46,103 bases of DNA from NCBI GenBank assembly GCA_018398765.1, contig JAHBMJ010002889.1, positions 49,892-95,994 of the forward strand, read 5' to 3'. The notes under the pieces are model-generated. The model saw only the letters and a program-made list of their open reading frames with translations. It did no database searches and was not told the DNA's origin. How positions within the stretch are numbered: the stretch's first letter is position 1; every line of letters starts with the position of its first letter. Source of the stretch: Chromera velia (taxonomy: Eukaryota > Sar > Chromeraceae). The position numbers and the translations under genes were made by a program. Below are positions 39,005 to 46,103 of this stretch, piece after piece.

Positions 39005-39840
39005 AAGCCTTGGGATCGAAAGTGGCACAGCACACGCACACATCCATGGACGGACCCCATGCAGATAATGTCGCGACCCGTACAGTAGAGCTCAGGCCGA
39101 AGTAAAGGGCAAAGGGAACGAAGGGGGAAGAGAGGCAGGAGAGACGTGATGTGATCAGAAGCGTCCAAAGGGGAAAGAGAAAGAGGGCAATCAACCGCAC
39201 GGAGGGAGGGAACTTCAAGTGGAGGGATGGAGAATCGTCTCATCATCCGTTACACGACGGTGCGTGCATGCATGCGTCAAGGGATCAAAGGAAAAAAAGA
39301 AGAATATTTAAGGGAACTAAAGAACAGCAACGAATGAATGAAAAAGAGTTGTTTATTCTTTCTTTCTTTCTTTCTTTTCCTTTTCTTCTTTGTCTTCTTT
39401 CATGCATGTGCCTGATCGATCAAATGCATCCTTGCGTGTTTGTCTCTTCTTTTTCTTGACTGACTGCTTCTCTGTCTAGGTGTCTTCATAAGTTTGAAAA
39501 GACACAAAGAAATGGATTTCTTGCACATAAAAAGGGAAATGGCTCTGCGTGTCTGCTGGATTTTGGAAAGGAGAGATCGAAAAAATGGCGTGCGTGGGGG
39601 AGATTTGCCGGCAAAAATGACAACGCACACTGGCGATATGCAGCGCGAAGCAGACACACAGTGGTTTGAAGCGGGCCAGGAGTCGCAGGTTTTCAACAGT
39701 TGTTCTATGCATGCATGTAGAATCATTCAAAGATACAAAGAACAAAGTAGAGCTAACAGTTTAGGTTACATGAAGATTTAAATCTTATACATACTTATTT
39801 CAAAAGTTTTTCCAAATAACAGATCATCATCAATGATTCA
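38819..39840. other. 3' flank of the PKA R gene, no gene seen
   Basis: Contains a purine-rich stretch, a (GA)n run at about 38970-39003 and a TTTC run near 39358-39375. Short frames exist on both strands but none resembles a protein, so this is taken as the 3' UTR and intergenic DNA. Confidence 0.5.
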
Positions 39841-40775
39841 TCGTAATCATCATCATCATACGCCATCGATCGTTAGATAGGCTTACTCATCATCATCATC
39901 ATCATACGCCATCGCTATCGGCCCATAATAGGCGTCTAGCGTTCGGCAAGTCACAACACGCAAGGCAGATTATTAAATGATGGACCCTTATTTCACAACC
40001 TTTAGCAAATAGCTTAACAGCTGCATTTTTTCTCAAACTCTTCCGTTTAGTAGTAACTTTGAACGCACAAGGCAGTTTTATTTCTATTATTATTTTGTTA
40101 TGATCAATTAAAGCAAAGGTCCATCTACACCAATCCTGTAGTGTTAGACAAAGTTAAATGTGTAACAATTACCCCTGACCTCCTCCTTGTTATACACATA
40201 AAAGTATATAACAATTAATGTGCAATAATTCTAGACAAATCTACCGTATCTCTCATGGCACCCCCCCTGCTTCCGTCTCTGTTCTTTTTACCTCTGCCTC
40301 CAGTGCTCAAAAGTTCTCCCTGCTGCGTTGCTGATGATATCATTACTCCAAAAACAGTACCCTCAAACTGTCCTGAAGAAGAAGAAGAAGAAGATGATGA
40401 ACATGAAACATGGAATTAATACACACTAAAGTGTGTAATAATGCATTCCTAAAAATAATAGTTTGAATCAATGTACACTAAAGTGTGTACTTAACGTATT
40501 CCTAAAAGTGATAGTTTAAATTACTGCATACTAAAGTGTGTACTAATTCATTTATCAAAATTCTAGTAAAATGTGCAACAAAACAATGTGTAACAAAACA
40601 TTTTGAAAAAAGCCTGAGTGATTGTGGAACCCTATAGGATTGGTGTAGGTCCATCATTAAACCTATAAGAATCTGCTTTGCATGTTATGACTTGACTGCC
40701 GAACGCTAACTTTGAAACAGCTATTATAGGCTGATGGCGATGGCGTATGATTATATGATGATGTATCATGATGAT
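39841..40775. mobile_element. Non-coding inverted-repeat element (MITE-like), degenerate
   Basis: The left arm (about 39885-39987, including CATACGCCATCGCTATCGG, AGCGTTCGGCAAGTCA and AAATGATGGACC) matches the reverse complement of about 40646-40765, with short gaps. A further inverted match, TACACCAATCCTGTAG (about 40128-40143) against CTATAGGATTGGTGTA (40632-40647), extends the pairing inward across a ~130 bp insertion in the left arm. The interior is AT-rich with no transposase frame. This is typical of a non-autonomous DNA transposon. The exact ends and a target-site duplication could not be fixed because both ends lie in CAT/ATG trinucleotide runs. Confidence 0.6.
40420..40545. repeat. 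Tandem ~53 bp repeat with a short palindrome
   Basis: Two and a half copies of a unit beginning with an imperfect palindrome (ACACTAAAGTGTGTA) and containing ATTCCTAAAA.TGATAGTTT. It lies inside the inverted-repeat element. Confidence 0.7.
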
Positions 40776-41304
40776 GACAGTGACTCAGCGGAAAACTTAC
40801 TTTGGTGTTTGGTTTAATCGATCTCTTATATACTTAAAACTTATCATCCTAATTATTATCCATTATCCATTCAACTTAATAAAAAAACTGTTTAAAAGAA
40901 AAACAATTTATCACAAAAAGTTTTAAAAACGGTGTTTACTACTGTAAATTTGTATAGAGTAGCGTAGTTTTCAGTGGTTTTGCAACGTGACAGCAGCAGC
41001 GAGCACTGCTAGGAGCAGCGAGTACCAGTGATAGCGAGTGCAACTGTACAAAGCACTGTAAACGACAACGGTAGCAGCAGCAGCAGAAACACTGATGGCT
41101 TGTTACCGGAACTATCCCGGAAAATGTAAAGAGAAAAGACTGAGTTGTTGAAGCAAAGAGGCTCTTCGGATGGACAGATGAGTGTCATTGACTGAATATC
41201 CAGGGACTGCCGGCCCCTTTACAAAAGGAGACGGGCAAGAGTCTCGCTCCGACGAGTCGACTTGTGCAGTCAGCTCGTTCTGGTTGCTTCTCTTGGGTCG
41301 AGTC
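40776..41304. other. AT-rich intergenic DNA with CAG-type repeats
   Basis: AT-rich sequence to about 40960, then a stretch of AGCAGCGAG and CAGCAGCAG units (40990-41090). No gene is seen. The right part is the 3' flank of the ankyrin-repeat gene. Confidence 0.5.
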
Positions 41305-42453
41305 TCAGGCAGAGAGAAGCGAAACGACCTGCCATTTACGGCTGCCCGTTGCGATCTCCAGTGCCGTTTTGCCCTCCGTATTCGTCTGCTTCGTGTCGGC
41401 TCCTGCGGCAACGAGAAGGCGCACGATCTCGGCGTGACCATTCCTGGAGGCAAACATGAGCGCCGTCCACCCCCGCCATGTGGAAGCGTTCACGCTTGCC
41501 TTCGAGGCCAACAGTGGTTTCACAACGTCCAAAAAACCCCAGCGGGAGGCGAGCATGAGAGCAGTCTCTCGACCGATGTTGGACGCGTCCACCTGAGCAC
41601 CTGCGCTCAGAAGGGTCTGCACCACTTCCGACCGCCCGACTCGAGCGGCGAGCATCAGTGCAGTCCAACGTCCGTGAGCGGAGGCGTTCACATTCGCATG
41701 ATGCTCAACAAGGGACCTCACAACTCCGACGTGGCCTCTCTTGGAAGCCGTCAGCAGTGCAGTCATGCCGCCGGAGTCCGAGGCATTCACATCTGCCCCC
41801 GGCGCCGCTTGCAGAAGCATGCTCACGGTGGCTAGAGAACCCTTCTCAGATGCAAGCATCAGTGCAGTCACTCTGCTTCTGCTCGCTGCGTTGATGTTGG
41901 CCCCAGCAGCGAGAAGGATTTTCAGCGGTGCCCTGGAACCGCAAGCAGAAGCGAACATCGCAGGCGTCCACCCTCTCACCACGCCCCACTCCAACCTCAC
42001 CTCCCCCGTGGGTCTGTCTACGCTTGCCCCTCTTTCCACAAGAGCCGCAACGACGTCTGCCCGATCGTCCCGAGAAGCCCAAGCGAGGGCCGTCATGCCG
42101 TTCGTGTCCCTGATGCTCAGGGCAGCACCAAAGGCCGAAAGGATCCACACAGTTTCCCCCGACCCCTCCCGGGCCGCCAAGTGAATCGCTGCCTCAAAGA
42201 ACGGGCCGTCGGAGGGAAGAGGCTTCTCCAACCCAGAGGTCTTTACCAGTCCGTTGATGTCACTGCCGAGTCGAAGGAGCAGCAGAAGATCCTGCCTTCC
42301 AGACTCACTCCCCTGCAGGAACATCTTCAAAGCTGTTCGCAGTTGACTCGCTGACACCAGCTTGAACTTCCGCACGTTCCTCAAAATTATGGAAGTCAGA
42401 GGGAACCGCTTCAAGGGAGCTCCCTTAGAAAGCGAAGAAAGAGAGAGTCCCAT
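41305..42453 (-). CDS. Ankyrin-repeat protein, intronless
   Basis: A single open frame of 382 codons beginning MGLSLSSLSKGAPLKRF and ending VVSLLSA-stop. After a ~85-residue helical N-terminus it holds about nine ankyrin repeats of ~33 residues, with clear consensus in the middle ones ('GRWTALMLAARVGRSEVVQ', 'GRETALMLASRWGFLDVV', 'RGWTALMFASRNGHAEIV'). Ankyrin repeats bind other proteins. No catalytic domain, signal peptide or membrane segment is present, so the partner and role are unknown. Unlike every other gene here it has no introns and sits between an inverted-repeat element and a retrotransposon. This would fit a retrocopy or a member of a rapidly expanding lineage-specific family, but I cannot tell which. 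The frame is intact. Confidence 0.9.
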   Translation of the reverse strand: MGLSLSSLSKGAPLKRFPLTSIILRNVRKFKLVSASQLRTALKMFLQGSESGRQDLLLLLRLGSDINGLVKTSGLEKPLPSDGPFFEAAIHLAAREGSGETVWILSAFGAALSIRDTNGMTALAWASRDDRADVVAALVERGASVDRPTGEVRLEWGVVRGWTPAMFASACGSRAPLKILLAAGANINAASRSRVTALMLASEKGSLATVSMLLQAAPGADVNASDSGGMTALLTASKRGHVGVVRSLVEHHANVNASAHGRWTALMLAARVGRSEVVQTLLSAGAQVDASNIGRETALMLASRWGFLDVVKPLLASKASVNASTWRGWTALMFASRNGHAEIVRLLVAAGADTKQTNTEGKTALEIATGSRKWQVVSLLSA

Positions 42454-43947
42454 ACTGGCTAAGTTAAACTTGTACTAAGACATGATGATACGCTGGTGAT
42501 AGATGGACCCTGACAACCTCCCTGCAGAGCCGACACTGGCGTTTCCCGAGGACTGGTCAAAGCCTCGAAGACACTCGTCAACAGCAAGGAGTTTTGCTGC
42601 CTTAGAGACTGGACCCTTCCAGTGTCTTACAGCTCAATTTTAGTAACGCAGAAATCGCAGAAGGCATCCAATCAAGTCTGACCGTATACGCCGCACGGAC
42701 TGCCCGTCGAGAAAACATCGATCGCTCCGGCCAGCACGGGACGGGTTTGTTCTGGAGAGAGTCAAGAGAGTCTTTGCTTTTAATTCAAATTTAAACTCCT
42801 GAAACGAAATCAACCCTTACAAAGTACAAAGCGCGCATGGTGAGTCTTTTTCAGAGACGTACTTTCTTTTGCATTTCGTAGGATCACCACCGGATCTCTG
42901 AATGCGGCGCGCCGCCATGGCGGCGATATGATGGCGCCGCCGCAGGAGCGCCCCCGACAAGACAAGCCGGGGCCGCAGGAATGGCATTGCATCACATTGC
43001 ATGGCCTCAAAATCCCGGCCTCTGACCCGGGCCTCATAAGCCCCCTTGAAACAACACTTGAAGCGAAGAGCGTTTCGATAGACTATGATACACCTTAATA
43101 GGTAGACTTAAAGTGAACAGTTGCATGTACAAAGGTATTTGTGAGGTATAGTGAGGTAGGAGATAATAATAAAATTCGTTTTATCCAACGTCTTGAATCT
43201 TTACTACTCTTGAGTCTTGACTACTCTAGACTACTCTTCACATTGTACATCATGAAGTTACATGAAGTTGATAATTTGTTTTAAAATTATGTAAATAAAT
43301 TGTTAAAGACTCTTTAAATGGAAAAATACTGTAAGCAGAATACGGGGCTAGAACTCTCAACACTAACGATGTGCATTCAGAGTTCATAGACTATAAGAGT
43401 TTGACCTAGAGAGGTTTATACATTGTTCCTTCGATCAAGCCAGTCCAACGATCGTTAGCGATCATTAGCTAATTCGAATGCATGCAGATCGATGTCACTT
43501 TATTTAGTCCTGCGCCAAGCCACACTTATTGAAGTCCACGCGCGCATCGCCGCGGCGCCGCCGGCCTCGCGGCTCCGCCACTCCGCGGGTCCGTCGCGTA
43601 CTCGCCGCTCGTAGCCTGCCTACACCTGCCCGCTGCTTCAAAACCGACGTCCACGCTCGGTTCCAGTGCCTGCACACATCCATAACTAATCGACCTCGTG
43701 GCATTGATTAATAATATGCACCTGCACACTTCATCGAACCATAAATGAACGAAGCAAGTCGGAATGCAGAGTCCGACACCCATACTGCCACCCTGCATCT
43801 ATGCATGACGTAGGATAGATTTGCTTTCTGCCTCGAATCACTTACTAGGGAATTTCATCTTCCCAAAACTCACACACACGCATTCCACTCCACAAACCTC
43901 TTAGTTCTGCCCATACTGATTTCACCTCTCTACTTCTTAATTGCCAC
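42454..43947. other. Intergenic region with two GC-rich patches
   Basis: Mostly AT-rich sequence with two short CpG-dense islands at about 42900-42980 (GGCGCGCCGCCATGGCGGCG) and 43538-43640. Frames across the islands are Arg/Ala/Pro-rich and not convincing. The part near 43930 abuts the decayed integrase end of the Ty3/gypsy element and may contain its unrecognisable 3' part or LTR. Confidence 0.5.
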
Positions 43948-46103
43948 CTACACCTGCCCGTTGTATGGGTGTCCTCTTATGCTCATATTCATTTTTTTGC
44001 CCCACAGCCGAGCGAGTTCCTTCCAAAATGCAGAGAGAAAACGAGGATCACGGTCACTGACCACTGATTGGGGCATCCCATGCTCGCAGACAATCCTCTC
44101 AAAGACCACCTCGGCTGTCTCTTCTGCTGTAATCTTTTGTGAGACTGCAGCAAAGAAAGGAGTTTTGGAGAGGCGATCAACCACAGAGAGGATTCCATCT
44201 ACCTCTTCTCCTTTAAACACCACCCTCGGAAGTCCAAATATAAAATCAAGAGAAATAGACTGAAAAGAAAATTCAGGAATAGACAGAGGTTAGAGCAATC
44301 CATACTGCTTCTCAGTCGGCCTCTTTGCTCTTTGAGAGGCATCACACTTTCTGACGTACTGAACAACCGATGCATACATATGTGGCCAATAGAAACTCCC
44401 TACCAGTTTTAAATATGTTTTCTCTGCCCCTAAATGCCCCCCTGCGGCCGTATCATGATGTTCATAGATGAGGTTTCTTTGTAGTCTCTCTGTCGGGACG
44501 GCCAGTCTGTCATTAAAATAGAGCAGTCCGTCTTCTATCTGAAACCTCGGAAGAATCAGCCGCAAATGTCGAGGACCAGGCACCTCTTTCTCAGGGTCTT
44601 TGTCAGGGTCTTCAATTTGGAGCCTTGCTTCAAGCACTTCCTTCACCTCCGTCCAGAATTTCTCTTCTTCATATCCTTTCCTTATCCTTTCCAGTAATTC
44701 CTCATCCGGCTGCACTCTTGATTCCATTTGCAACAATTGACACACTTCTTTTCTTTCTTTATCTTTTTCTTCTTTCTGAGCGTTCACCCCAGGGCACCTG
44801 CTCAGCGTATCTGCCATGCGATTCCGAGCACCGGGCACGTACCTTGGAGTGATGCCGATCTCGTCGAACATGCTGACAAATCTGCGCATACGTGGAGACA
44901 TTAAGGTGCGGTCAGCGGACACATTCACATATTTAAGAGACTCATGATCTGACCACACCTTAGTTGTGTGACTAACGTACGGCCTCCATGATTTGACCGC
45001 AAACACGCAGGAAAGAAATTCTTTATCTCTGATCGGATACTTGAGCTCTGCCTGTGTCATTCTACGTGATGCAAATGCACACGGACGGAGCCAGCCGATC
45101 TCAGGATCTTCCTGCATGAGTGCAGCAGCGAACGTTTCTGTCGATTCGCACGCATCCACAAAAATTTCGAAGGGACGCGCAGGGTCAGGAATGTAGAGTT
45201 CGACAGTATTCTTCACTGCTCGCTTTACTGCTTCAAAGCTTTCTTCCTCTTTCTTCCCCAACTTAAACGATTTGTTTCCCTTCAGCAATGCATACAAAGG
45301 GCCTGCTTTCTCACTGAAGTGAGGAACAAACCGTCTCACCCAATTTGCAAACCCCAAAAACGAAAGCACTTCATTTCTGTTCTTAGGAGTAGGCCACTTA
45401 CTGACTTGGTCTGTCTTGCTCTGCTTGGGCCGCACTCCGGTCCTGGAGATCTTCAGCCCAAGAAATGTCATCTCAGTCTGCATGAAATGGCATTTCGACA
45501 ATTTTGCATACAATTTATTTTCACTCAACAAACGTAAAACAATTCTGATGTGTCTCTTGTGCTCTTCTCTTGTACGTAAATAAATCAGAATGTCATCCAG
45601 AAAAACTAAAATAAAACGGTCAAGACAAGAGCGAAGAGCAAATTGAATCAACCTCATCGCTGCAAGAGGCGTGTTTGTTAACCCAAAAGAAACAACCAGC
45701 CACTCAAAAGAACCATAGCGTGTAGTGAAAGCTGTTTTTGGGATGTCTTCTTCTCTGATCCTCATTTGATGATAATACTGTCTGAGGTCCAGTGTCGTGA
45801 AGAACCGGGCCCCATGCAATCGATCAATCAACTCTTGCGGGTGAGGGAGGGAATGTTTATCTTTGATAGTAATGCGATTCAAGCCAGTGTAGTCATAACA
45901 CATTCTCATCGAGCCATCTTTCTTTTGTACAAAAAGAACAGGCGCAGCATAAGGAGAAGCAGACGGTCGGATGAATCTTTGTTCAAGGTATGTATCTATC
46001 TGTCTCCTCAGCTCATCTGTCTCTCCCACTGACAGCCGATAAGGCGAACGGGCAGGAGGTGAATGACCGGGCTCAAGTTCGATTTTGAAATCCAAATGAG
46101 GTC
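43948..46103 (-). mobile_element. Ty3/gypsy LTR retrotransposon polyprotein, decayed and cut by the window edge
   Basis: Minus-strand frame entering at 46103 and open to a TAA at about 44290, then open in the same frame to a TAG at about 43948. Order: reverse transcriptase ('VLFVQKKDGSMRMCYDYTGL', 'FTTLDLRQYYHQ', active site 'VFLDDILIY'), RNase H ('FVDACESTE', 'DKEFLSCVFAVKSW', 'VWSDHESL'), integrase zinc-binding region ('HHDTAAGGHLG') and integrase core ('ISLDFIFGLP', 'VVSDRDPRFLSAFW'). RT before RNase H before integrase is the Ty3/gypsy order. Defects: the TAA separates the zinc-binding region from the core, the second Cys of the expected CxxC is Ser (KCDASQ), and the TAG falls where integrase should continue ('HPYNGQV'). 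Gag, protease and LTRs are not in the window or not recognisable. No activity is expected from this copy. Confidence 0.9.

Noticed and set aside
43504-43798. Arg/Ala-rich frames over the GC patch
   Set aside because: All six frames are open because the patch is GC-rich. No codon or family signal is seen.

Overview
This is nuclear DNA from a eukaryote. Genes are cut by many introns (44 modelled in the three best genes), simple-sequence repeats are abundant, and there are LTR and LINE retroelement relics and two runs of N from scaffolding. A plant-type MSH1 with a two-part (signal peptide plus transit-like) N-terminus suggests an organism with a complex, secondarily acquired plastid. Together with a PKA-type regulatory subunit and the repeat-rich introns, this fits a photosynthetic alveolate such as a chromerid alga. 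That assignment is inference, not something read directly from the sequence.

Layout. 1-1826: AT-rich DNA and CA/GA microsatellites. 1827-3127 (-): a two-exon gene of a conserved uncharacterised family. It is head-to-head with 3883-8515 (+), an eight-exon triose-phosphate/nucleotide-sugar-type translocator whose last intron is mostly a ~550 bp GTCA array. 9437-9781: the relic of a LINE C-terminus. 10112-19017 (+): a 13-exon MutS homologue with a C-terminal GIY-YIG nuclease domain (MSH1). 20.2-26.6 kb (-): splice-compatible exons of one or two genes I cannot identify, with a duplicated exon-bearing segment. 27352-38818 (+): a 26-exon gene for a very unusual PKA regulatory subunit with one RII-like docking/dimerisation domain and six cyclic-nucleotide-binding domains in three R-subunit modules. 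39.8-40.8 kb: an AT-rich inverted-repeat element. 41305-42453 (-): an intronless ankyrin-repeat protein. 43948-46103 (-): a decayed Ty3/gypsy polyprotein running off the right edge.

All exon models were built by eye from frame, splice-phase agreement and family alignment. In the three large genes every intron phase closes and the totals are multiples of three (582, 1623 and 1139 aa). No transcript evidence was available.

The genes do not form a pathway. The strongest observations are the triple-module PKA regulatory subunit, the MSH1 with possible alternative targeting starts, and a genome-style signature at splice junctions. In that signature, 5' splice sites are often GTCAGT and continue into GTCA microsatellites, 3' sites mostly end TGCAG, and four introns carry local copies of an exon edge with its splice site.
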